A stretch of DNA of 25,549 nt from CAYWCV01 sp964629885 (GTDB taxonomy: Bacteria > Bacteroidota > Rhodothermia > Balneolales > CAYWCV01): the NCBI GenBank assembly GCA_964629885.1, contig CAZVRJ010000037.1:1-25549 (forward strand), in the 5' to 3' direction. Positions 1 through 6,778 of this stretch are shown in pieces (position 1 is the stretch's first letter; each line of letters opens with the position of its first letter). Both the position numbers and the translations under genes were made by a program. Below the pieces are notes generated by a model. It saw nothing but the letters and a program-made list of their open reading frames with translations. It was not told where the DNA came from and did no database searches.

Positions 1-1075
1 TCACAAAACTGTAATCGATAAGGGTGTCGTCGCTCATGAGCACGGCATCGGCTGGTATGAGCTCTTGGTTTCGGATGATTAGACGATCGCCAACAGCAAC
101 ATCTGCCACTGGAATGGCCTGTTCCAAACCGTCACGCTTGGTAGTGACTGCTACGGGGAAATAGGATTTATAGTCACGGTCGAAGGACAGCTGCTGCCAA
201 GTGCGGTTCTGGAAAAATCTGCCGACAAGCATGAAGAATACGATGCCTGACATGGAGTCGAAGAAACCGGTGCCGGTACCTGTACTATAATCCCACATGC
301 TTCTCAGAAAGGTGACGCCAACTGCCAGTGCGATTGGAAGGTCGATGTTCAAATACCTACCCCTTAAACCCTTCCATGCGGAGATGAAGAACTCGTTAGC
401 CGAGTAGAATACAACGGGGATACTAAGTAATGCACTCAGACCCATGAATATCTGATGCAGCTGTTGGTCCTGTGTGAATGCTCCCTCGGCAAAATAGTCG
501 GGAAGACTGAGCATCATGATGTTGCCGAAACAGAATCCGGCGATGCCAATTTTATATAGTGCTGTACGGTTGCTTTTGGTGTTGTCTTCTTTGGTAGCCT
601 CTGCCTGCGAAAAGCTGGGTTCGTAACCGATTCGCGCCATCCACTCAACCACATTGCGGAGGGTTGTTTTATCGGCGTCAAACTCCACGCTCACCTTTCG
701 CGATGGGAAATTTACTGTGCTACGGATGACACCCGCATCGAGACGACTCAGGTGTTCGAGTAGCCATATGCACGAACTGCAGTGCATTACCGGCACCGAT
801 AGTGTAACGTGACGCCTGTTTCCCTGGCTGAATTCGTACAACGGGGAGGCCAGTTCCGGTTGGTCAAGCCAGGCGAATTTGCCGCTCAGCGTGAGCGTAT
901 CGGGCGACGTGCCGGGGTTTTGGTCGATCTGGTAGTAGGTGCACAGGTCTGTTTCGTTCAGGATTCGAAACACAGAGCGGCACCCATCACAACAAAACGA
1001 CTTGTCGCCCTCCGTGATAACCCCCTCCTGGCAATCATCACCACAATGGTAACATTTAACCTCTTCGGCAATCAT
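1..1075 (-). CDS. Heavy-metal (copper) P-type ATPase, CcoI/FixI-like, N-terminal part
   Basis: This gene runs off the left edge; 358 N-terminal residues are visible by reading the minus strand from ATG 1075. Residues 8-32 form a cysteine-rich putative metal-binding domain (C8xxC11, C15, C28-C29xxC32), as in the N-terminal domain of CcoI/FixI-type ATPases. An HMA domain follows at about 88-155 with the metal site M97-H-C-S-S-C102. Hydrophobic membrane segments lie at about 173-290 and the start of the actuator domain at about 305-358 (PVAV..., VGDRL). The phosphorylation, nucleotide-binding and CPx membrane motifs lie outside the window. Family members move copper across the inner membrane for cbb3-type cytochrome oxidase assembly; that role is inferred from the N-terminal architecture and the FNR-like neighbour. 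The start overlaps the upstream hemerythrin stop in an ATGA, indicating translational coupling. Confidence 0.9.
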   Translation of the reverse strand, partial: MIAEEVKCYHCGDDCQEGVITEGDKSFCCDGCRSVFRILNETDLCTYYQIDQNPGTSPDTLTLSGKFAWLDQPELASPLYEFSQGNRRHVTLSVPVMHCSSCIWLLEHLSRLDAGVIRSTVNFPSRKVSVEFDADKTTLRNVVEWMARIGYEPSFSQAEATKEDNTKSNRTALYKIGIAGFCFGNIMMLSLPDYFAEGAFTQDQQLHQIFMGLSALLSIPVVFYSANEFFISAWKGLRGRYLNIDLPIALAVGVTFLRSMWDYSTGTGTGFFDSMSGIVFFMLVGRFFQNRTWQQLSFDRDYKSYFPVAVTTKRDGLEQAIPVADVAVGDRLIIRNQELIPADAVLMSDDTLIDYSFV

Positions 1076-1620
1076 GCGTGCGGATCTGTGCTGTCCTCTT
1101 GAACTTTGTTTGTATCCTCGATTTGGAGCAATTTGGGAAACAAAATGTTGTTCTCCAAATAGATATGTTGCATCAGGTCGTATTCGAACTCATTTAACAC
1201 AGCAAGACACAGACGGATCTGCACGCAAGCGTCGTCGGGTGCCGTAAAATTGTTCGTCAACTTCCGAATTTGTGCCATAGTGTCGGTGTACTGTCTGTGC
1301 TCGCGACGCATTTGTTGAAGCACGCTGTTTAGCAGCGGCATACTTTGCACGGATTCTGACATCCGCTGGCTGATGTAAGGGAAAAGCACGAACTCCTCTT
1401 TTCTCAGATGGCTCGACAAGTCGTCGACCAGCCTCTGAAATAGTCCACTTACTGCCTGCAGCTCCTGTTTCATGGAACTGTCCATTTCACGGACACGGGC
1501 AAGTTGGGTCGCCAGAATTGGACCAAGACTGCGCACTTGGGCATGGTACCGACCTGTAATGAACTCGGTTAGGCAAGACGGGTCGAGTTCATTGAATGAT
1601 ATGTGTTGGTATGGGCTCAT
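1072..1620 (-). CDS. Hemerythrin-like diiron protein, RIC (YtfE/ScdA) family, without the ScdA_N domain
   Basis: The 182-residue protein carries the full ligand set expected for a diiron RIC protein: H26, H71, E75 (HLRKEE), H108 (REHRQY), H152 and E156 (HIYLENN). The spacing H26-H71-E75 and H108-H152-E156 matches E. coli YtfE (H84, H129, E133, H160, H204, E208). Family members repair Fe-S centres damaged by nitric oxide or oxidants, or act as NO-related di-iron proteins. The protein lacks the roughly 60-residue N-terminal ScdA_N domain with its cysteine pair found in canonical RIC. It is cytoplasmic, with no signal peptide. Its last codons overlap the P-type ATPase start (ATGA). It is divergent from an FNR-like regulator, so oxygen or NO control is plausible. 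Assignment to hemerythrin is firm; the exact RIC function is inferred. Confidence 0.85.
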   Translation of the reverse strand: MSPYQHISFNELDPSCLTEFITGRYHAQVRSLGPILATQLARVREMDSSMKQELQAVSGLFQRLVDDLSSHLRKEEFVLFPYISQRMSESVQSMPLLNSVLQQMRREHRQYTDTMAQIRKLTNNFTAPDDACVQIRLCLAVLNEFEYDLMQHIYLENNILFPKLLQIEDTNKVQEDSTDPHA

Positions 1621-1627
1621 GGTAGAT

Positions 1628-1657
1628 TTTCAGGTTACATTGTAATATCACCTGAAA
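1628..1657. promoter_or_regulatory. Inverted repeat upstream of the hemerythrin gene
   Basis: Perfect 8-bp arms TTTCAGGT (1628-1635) and ACCTGAAA (1650-1657) are separated by 14 bp and begin 8 bp upstream of the hemerythrin start codon. The position suits an operator near the transcription start or a 5' UTR hairpin. A partial copy (TCAGGTTA) recurs at 1780-1787, just upstream of the FNR-like gene. The binding protein is unknown. Confidence 0.4.
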
Positions 1658-1691
1658 TGCAAGGCGTTACCAATGACCGCAATCAACGATG

Positions 1692-1711
1692 AACATGACA
1701 TATATCATGTT
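1692..1711. promoter_or_regulatory. Palindrome with CRP/FNR-type half-site spacing
   Basis: Arms AACATGA (1692-1698) and TCATGTT (1705-1711) flank a 6-bp centre. The TGA-N6-TCA core has the same spacing as the FNR consensus TTGAT-N4-ATCAA and the CRP consensus. It lies midway between the divergent hemerythrin and FNR-like genes, about 72 bp from the former and 92 bp from the latter. This suits autoregulation and control of both. Binding is inferred. Confidence 0.5.
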
Positions 1712-1803
1712 TTCGTACGTTAACACCCAGCTATCCATTGATCGCATCCTCCAAGTTCAGTACATTACAACATAATAGGTCAGGTTAGAATTTACGCCTT
1801 CTC

Positions 1804-2504
1804 ATGCCGAAACCCGCATTCGCACACCCCCAGTGTCATCATTGCGAATCCAGACATAAGTCTATATTCTGTGATTTGCATTCCGAAGAGTTAGCCGAAC
1901 TCGAGTACGCAAAAGGGTGCACAAATTATAAAAAAGGCCAGCTGATTTTTGGCGAACATGGTTGGCCCCTGGGTTTGTACTGCATCAATTCCGGGAAGGT
2001 AAAACTGTCGCAGTCGGGTGCCGACGGCAAAGACCAAATCATCCGTCTGGCTAAAGATGGCGATGTCTTAGGTTATAGAGCTCTTCTGAGCGGCGACCGA
2101 TACAGCAACTCCGCCACTGCTTTGGATGATTCCAATGTCTGTTTTATCCCAAAAGAGGTGTTCTTCAAGCTGATCGAAAAGAATGCGTCGCTATCACTTC
2201 AGGTCATGCGCATGCTCAGCGAAAACCTTAAAAACGCACAGCAACGTATTACAGACATGGCTCAAAAGCCAGTACGCGAGCGTTTAGCAGAAGCGCTTCT
2301 GTTCTTGAAGGAAACGTACGGCTTTGAGGAAGACGGGATCACCCTCAATGTTCCGGTTTCGCGCGAAGACCTTGCCAATATGGCTGGTACTGCCACGGAG
2401 ACGACCATCCGGCTGCTCTCCGATTACAAGCAGGAAGGCTTAATAGAATTGCCTGGTCGAAAAATCAAGCTCACAAATTTGCCAAAATTGGTCAAAGTCG
2501 CCAA
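1804..2504 (+). CDS. Crp/Fnr-family transcriptional regulator, FNR-like (3' end lost in gap)
   Basis: 233 residues are readable before the N run at 2505. A cyclic-nucleotide-binding-like beta-roll spans about 40-125, a dimerisation helix about 125-160, and a winged HTH about 180-230 (PVSREDLANMAGTATETTIRLL). The N-terminus has C11, C14 and C23 (C-x2-C-x8-C). C113, in the sequence NVCFIP, falls where E. coli FNR has C122 (MVCEIP). With four candidate ligands, an oxygen-sensing Fe-S cluster is plausible, although the third spacing is longer than the C-x2-C-x5-C of E. coli FNR. The visible length is close to full for the family, so probably only a few residues and the stop are missing. It sits divergently beside a CcoI-like ATPase and a RIC protein, the usual targets of such regulators. 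Confidence 0.88.
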
Positions 2505-2604
2505 NNNNNNNNNNNNNNNNNNNNNNNNNNNNNNNNNNNNNNNNNNNNNNNNNNNNNNNNNNNNNNNNNNNNNNNNNNNNNNNNNNNNNNNNNNNNNNNN
2601 NNNN
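2505..2604. other. Assembly gap of exactly 100 N
   Basis: A run of 100 N bases interrupts the sequence. Exactly 100 N is the usual placeholder for a scaffold gap of unknown size. The dehydrogenase entering from the right lacks about 180-200 residues compared with its family, so the true gap is probably at least about 550 bp. Apparent reading frames that cross the Ns are artefacts. Confidence 0.95.
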
Positions 2605-3059
2605 CGTTTGCCCTTAATGCCACCTAAAACCGCCAGTTGCTGAAATGATACTTCAACACACATGGCGAGCTCGAGAGAGGCGATTTCTTCGTCTTTTAAA
2701 TTGCGCGGTATCTTAAGAAGATCATCTTCATGAAATGTGTTGTACTGAGCATAGAAGCCCTGTCTCGGTTTGCCTGTATCGCGCCAAGCAGCAACGCGAT
2801 CACCCACTTTGAGGTTTTTGACTCCTTCGCCAATTACAGACACCTCGCCCACGGCCTCATGACCCGGCTGCCCGAGAAGATATGGGTACTCGAGTACCAT
2901 ACCGGGGAACATGGGTTTACCACCGAGAATATGCATATCCCAATGTGGACAAGTAGTGACGCCCGTCACCTTTACAAGCACTTCGCCCTGTTGGGGCTCA
3001 GGTGTATCGGTGTCGGTCCAAACGGCTTTACCGGGCTCGAGAATTTGAAGGATTTTCAT
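2605..3059 (-). CDS. Zinc-type medium-chain alcohol dehydrogenase, N-terminal fragment (cut by gap)
   Basis: The first 151 residues of a GroES-like alcohol dehydrogenase domain are visible. The start is ATG 3059 (MKILQILEPG); an upstream in-frame extension to 3164 overlaps the neighbouring gene and is rejected. Candidate catalytic-zinc residues are C37, D41 and H67-E68 (GHEAVGEV), with C134 in a LAMC segment at the position of the usual third ligand. The NAD(P)-binding Rossmann half falls in or beyond the N run, where the family (about 330-350 residues) would continue. It starts 22 bp after the stop of the upstream dehydrogenase, so the two probably form an operon. The substrate cannot be assigned. 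Confidence 0.8.
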
Positions 3060-3081
3060 GATTATTGAGCAGTTTGTCAAA

Positions 3082-4098
3082 TTATCGGGATGCTGGCCAG
3101 TCGAGTACCACACCCAAAACGGGTTCCCGCTTTGATTCGATGAGTTCCCAAGCAGTTGAAGCATCTTCCACCATAAATCGGTGTGTGATCAAATCGAGTG
3201 TATTGAGTTTACCTTCGGTGATCCACTGAATCGTTTCATCCATGCGTTTAGCTGTAGCACCCGATACCAAATCGAATGATATTTCGTAGTTACGGAAGTC
3301 CTGCAACGCCGTTTGGATGTTCACATCACCCGACGGCTTATAGAAACCAGCAACAACAATATGACTGTTACGGTTCATTCGGGGAAGCCAAGCATACATC
3401 GAAGGTACACTACCCACTGTTTCGACGAGAACTTGAACTTTCCCCAGATTTAATGCGTCAAATGAAGATGTGCCATAATCGCTGGGGCCCTTGATCGTAT
3501 GTGCATAGGGCTTGGCCTTATTCAAGCGGTTGTCGTGCTTGCCAACCATCACAACGGTAGCCCCCCTTTGCTTCAAGGTCTGGGCCGCCCATTGGCCCAC
3601 GAGTCCGTCACCGATCACGACGGCCACCTGCCCAGGCTCGATGTGTGGACGATTGCCACAATTGTAACCGACCTGCGTAAGGACTAAACCCGACACGGCC
3701 AAAGGATCGGTTCCTGCAGGGATCTTCATTACAGCACCCTTGTCGCACACAGAGGGGCTGATGTGACCTGCAAAGCGGTTATCGAACATGCCAGTTGCTT
3801 TACTCATCGATGCGAAAACCATTTCGCCTACTTCTAAACCAGTAACGTTTGATCCCACAGAAAGAATACGGCCTACCTTTTGGTAGCCTGCAATCATTGG
3901 AAAAGGCATAGGGTCGCCGGGTTGCCAGGCTTCGTCGCCCGAAAGGCGCTCACCCCGAAGGAAGGATCCCTCCGTGCCGTTGCTAATCCATGAGTGGTAT
4001 ATTTCGATGACGACGTCGTCATCGCCCGGATCGGGCGAAGTAACATCCATAAACCGCACCTCGTTAGGTGCGGTGAAAACTACAGCTTTTGATCGCAT
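3082..4098 (-). CDS. Medium-chain dehydrogenase/reductase without canonical zinc ligands
   Basis: The 338-residue length is normal for the family. The GroES-like fold spans about 1-140. At the usual catalytic-zinc positions the protein has SNGTEG (about 39-44) instead of a CH(S/T)D-type motif, and GYQKVGRI (71-78) instead of GHE. Catalytic zinc is therefore probably absent, as in BchC-like and other zinc-independent members. The Rossmann nucleotide-binding motif is GDGLVG (163-168). A C-terminal segment (ITHRFMVEDASTAWELI) is typical of sugar/polyol-type dehydrogenases. It precedes a zinc-type paralogue by 22 bp, so the two may act on consecutive or alternative substrates. No specific reaction can be named. 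Confidence 0.82.
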   Translation of the reverse strand: MRSKAVVFTAPNEVRFMDVTSPDPGDDDVVIEIYHSWISNGTEGSFLRGERLSGDEAWQPGDPMPFPMIAGYQKVGRILSVGSNVTGLEVGEMVFASMSKATGMFDNRFAGHISPSVCDKGAVMKIPAGTDPLAVSGLVLTQVGYNCGNRPHIEPGQVAVVIGDGLVGQWAAQTLKQRGATVVMVGKHDNRLNKAKPYAHTIKGPSDYGTSSFDALNLGKVQVLVETVGSVPSMYAWLPRMNRNSHIVVAGFYKPSGDVNIQTALQDFRNYEISFDLVSGATAKRMDETIQWITEGKLNTLDLITHRFMVEDASTAWELIESKREPVLGVVLDWPASR

Positions 4099-4230
4099 GA
4101 AAATCGTATTGTCTGGAACATGATAGTGAGACTAAAATGCTACTTATGAATGTAAGGTTCAAGCAGAATCGTTTTCATTCAGTAAATTGTACTTTCACTA
4201 CACCCCATCGTATTCGAATTGAGATGCACC

Positions 4231-5046
4231 ATGAGACCTCCTCAAGGCTCGCTGAAGGAAAAGTTACATACCATCATTTATGAGGCAGACACAAGATCTG
4301 GCAGGTTGTTCGACCAGGTCTTACTTGTTGCTATTGCATGCAGTTTGATCGTAGTAATGCTCGACACGGTCGAGTCTGTTCATCGTCCATATGGGGTTTT
4401 GCTATATCGTCTGGAATGGTTTTTTACCATCTTGTTCACGTTGGAATATATCGGAAGAATTTTCGCGGTAACGTATCCCCGAAAATACATTTTCAGCTTT
4501 TACGGCGTTGTGGATCTGCTTGCGATCGTGCCAACGTACATAAGCATCTTTCTGCCAGGATCACAGTATTTGATGTCTGTTCGGGCACTGAGACTTATTC
4601 GAGTATTTAGAGTACTAAAGCTGACGAGGTATTTGGGTGAGGCGTCCGAATTGCGAAAGGCATTGCGCATGAGTCGTCCAAAGATCGTAGTATTCTTATT
4701 TGTGGTTCTGACGGTCACCATCATCAATGGTACGTTGATGTACCTTATAGAGGGACCATCTAACGGGTTCACTAGCATTCCGATGTCGATCTACTGGGCA
4801 ATCGTGACGCTTACAACGGTTGGATATGGCGATATATCTCCTAATACACCCTTGGGTCAAATTTTAGCCTCATTCATCATGATTCTTGGCTATGGAATCA
4901 TTGCCATTCCAACCGGTATTGTAACTAGTGAGATCACACGCTTACATCATGCCACACCAACAAATACCCAAGCCTGCCCATCCTGCAGCCGTGAAGGCCA
5001 CGCCGACAATGCGGTTTACTGTAAATTCTGCGGCGAAAAACTGTAG
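4231..5046 (+). CDS. Voltage-gated potassium channel with C-terminal zinc ribbon
   Basis: This is a 271-residue Kv-type subunit. Six membrane segments can be placed: S1 about 28-46, S2 about 58-80, S3 about 88-108, S4 about 115-135, S5 about 151-173 and S6 about 210-232. S4 has basic residues every third position (R118, R121, R124, R127, K130, R133), a classic voltage sensor. The pore carries the selectivity filter T196-V-G-Y-G-D201. The last 25 residues form a zinc ribbon (C249xxC252, C264xxC267), an unusual cytoplasmic tail for a Kv subunit. ATG 4231 is preferred over an in-frame TTG at 4219. It is convergent with the DUF853 ATPase, with 13 bp between stops. Confidence 0.92.
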   Translation: MRPPQGSLKEKLHTIIYEADTRSGRLFDQVLLVAIACSLIVVMLDTVESVHRPYGVLLYRLEWFFTILFTLEYIGRIFAVTYPRKYIFSFYGVVDLLAIVPTYISIFLPGSQYLMSVRALRLIRVFRVLKLTRYLGEASELRKALRMSRPKIVVFLFVVLTVTIINGTLMYLIEGPSNGFTSIPMSIYWAIVTLTTVGYGDISPNTPLGQILASFIMILGYGIIAIPTGIVTSEITRLHHATPTNTQACPSCSREGHADNAVYCKFCGEKL

Positions 5047-5065
5047 CTCTCGTGTCTCACTACAG
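5041..5065. other. Inverted repeat containing both stop codons of a convergent gene pair
   Basis: CTGTAG (5041-5046) and CTACAG (5060-5065) are perfect 6-bp arms with a 13-bp loop. Each gene ends in CTG TAG (Leu-stop), so the arms are exactly the two termini. No T tract follows on either strand, so it is not a canonical intrinsic terminator. It may be coincidence arising from identical final codons. Confidence 0.4.
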
Positions 5066-6673
5066 CCACCCTTTCTTTCTGCGGGTCGTGCCACCCAAAC
5101 CTAGCACGCCTAACAGTCCGCGGGTAATTTCACGAGCGACGGTGTTGCCGATGGTTCGGCTAGCTCCCGTTCCGAGAACACTATCGAGCGAATTCGGCAA
5201 TGGACGCGAACGCGTTCCGGTAGACCGTGGAGCCGATCGCTGTCTCATCCTCTCCTCCTCAAGGCGCGCTTTCTCCCACTGGGCCTGCATTTCGGCGCGC
5301 TGCTGGTCCTCGTGGGCAGCTTCCAATTTCTTGGTAATAATTTCGTGAGCACTCACTCGGTCGATAGTGCGCGAATACTTGTCTACAAGGCGAGAAGATC
5401 TCACCAGTTGGTCGATTTCGCCTTGTGTGAGGATATCCATTCTTGATTGCGGGGCACGCAGCATGGCATGAACCAAGGGCGTTGGGATGCCTTTTTCGTT
5501 CAAGGTTGTAACCAAAGCCTCACCAATACCAAGGTGTGTGAGCAACTCGTCGGTCTTATAAAATTCGGTGATGGGGAAATTCTCGGAAACAAGTTTGATG
5601 TTCCTTCGATCCTTGGCCGTAAATGCACGAAGTGCGTGTTGGATTTTAAGACCAAGCTGGGCGAGTACGGCATCAGGGACATCGGTGGGATCTTGAGTCA
5701 CGAAATACACACCTACCCCCTTCGAGCGGATGAGTTTGATGATCGATTCAATCTGATTAAGCAATGCCCTAGAAGCCTCGCTAAAAATCAAATGGGCTTC
5801 GTCAATGAATATGACCAGCTTTGGACGGTCGGCATCACCCTGCTCGGGGAAGGTGGCGTAAATCTCAGCCAAAAGTTGGAGCATAAAAGTCGAGAACAAC
5901 TTTGGCCTATCCTGTAGATCAGTAAGCCTCAGAACGGAAACGACACCTCGTCCACGATCGTCTATACGTAGCAAATCATCCACCTCGAAAGACGGTTCTC
6001 CAAAAAATAGATCCGCACCCTGTTGTTCAAGTTCGACGATCTTGCGCAAAATGGCCCCGATCGATGCCGACGATATCATTCCATATTCTTTCTCCAATTC
6101 AGCCTTGCCATCGCTATTTAGGTACTGAGTTACCCTCCGAAAATCCTGCAGGTCAAGCAGTGGCATGTCGTGGTCGTCGCAATACTTGAAAATCAAGGCT
6201 ACCACACCACCCTGGGTATCGTTCAACCCTAGGATCTTCGAGAATAAAACCGGCCCAAACTCTGACACGGTTGCTCTCAACCGTACACCCGGCTCGTCGG
6301 AAAGTGTAAGAAGCTCTACTGTGCTGTGCGATGCAACAAATGGATCGCCAATCTTTTGGTGGCGTTCTTCGATTTTGGGATTTGTCTGAGCGGCTACCGC
6401 TATGCCGCTCAAGTCGCCCTTAATGTCCATCAGCAACGAGGGCACCCCGTGGTTGGCCAGCTGCTCGGCGAGAATCTGGAGTGTTTTTGTCTTGCCTGAT
6501 CCGGTTGCCCCAGCGATTAGACCGTGCCTGTTCATCATCTTCAATGGCAGCCTGATTTGTGCTCCCGGCACCACCTCACCATCGAGTATGCCTCCACCAA
6601 GCAGGATGGATTCGCCTTTAAATGTGTACGATGAGATGATCTTGTCTCTGAATGTGTCGAGTAGGTTGCTCAT
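5060..6673 (-). CDS. HerA-like P-loop ATPase, DUF853 (YjgR) family
   Basis: The 537-residue protein matches the DUF853/YjgR architecture. An N-terminal ILLGGGILDGE segment (23-33) is followed by Walker A GATGSGKT (55-62) and, much later, Walker B LVIFIDEAHL (D291-E292). A basic C-terminal tail is rich in Arg and Gly. Family members resemble the HerA/FtsK-type hexameric motor core, but their cellular role is poorly defined and DNA handling is inferred from the fold. There is no signal peptide or membrane segment, so it is cytoplasmic. It is divergent from the lipoprotein glycosidase (105 bp apart) and convergent with the K+ channel. No NurA-like nuclease or helicase partner is nearby, which argues against a HerA-NurA repair or defence unit here. 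Confidence 0.88.
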   Translation of the reverse strand: MSNLLDTFRDKIISSYTFKGESILLGGGILDGEVVPGAQIRLPLKMMNRHGLIAGATGSGKTKTLQILAEQLANHGVPSLLMDIKGDLSGIAVAAQTNPKIEERHQKIGDPFVASHSTVELLTLSDEPGVRLRATVSEFGPVLFSKILGLNDTQGGVVALIFKYCDDHDMPLLDLQDFRRVTQYLNSDGKAELEKEYGMISSASIGAILRKIVELEQQGADLFFGEPSFEVDDLLRIDDRGRGVVSVLRLTDLQDRPKLFSTFMLQLLAEIYATFPEQGDADRPKLVIFIDEAHLIFSEASRALLNQIESIIKLIRSKGVGVYFVTQDPTDVPDAVLAQLGLKIQHALRAFTAKDRRNIKLVSENFPITEFYKTDELLTHLGIGEALVTTLNEKGIPTPLVHAMLRAPQSRMDILTQGEIDQLVRSSRLVDKYSRTIDRVSAHEIITKKLEAAHEDQQRAEMQAQWEKARLEEERMRQRSAPRSTGTRSRPLPNSLDSVLGTGASRTIGNTVAREITRGLLGVLGLGGTTRRKKGWL

Positions 6674-6778
6674 GTCAGATAGTTTTTTAAATGATCGAGA
6701 CTCACAGCATATTGTGGATCTTCAAGAAAATACTATAATTTGACCGTCAGATTAACAGTTCATTCCTAGATTTTAATT

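Noticed and set aside
809..1102. Plus-strand open frame of 97 codons at the left end
   Set aside because: It is antisense to the P-type ATPase, which shows clear metal-binding and HMA motifs, and it has no recognisable domain.
2424..2643. Reading frames running through the N run, extending the regulator to 2643 and the dehydrogenase to 2424
   Set aside because: The frames use unknown bases and join unrelated sequence. The regulator portion is the true coding strand only up to 2504, and the dehydrogenase only from 2605.
5060..6673. HerA-type defence or repair system
   Set aside because: The ATPase fits DUF853/YjgR and no NurA, Sir2, nuclease or helicase partner is adjacent.
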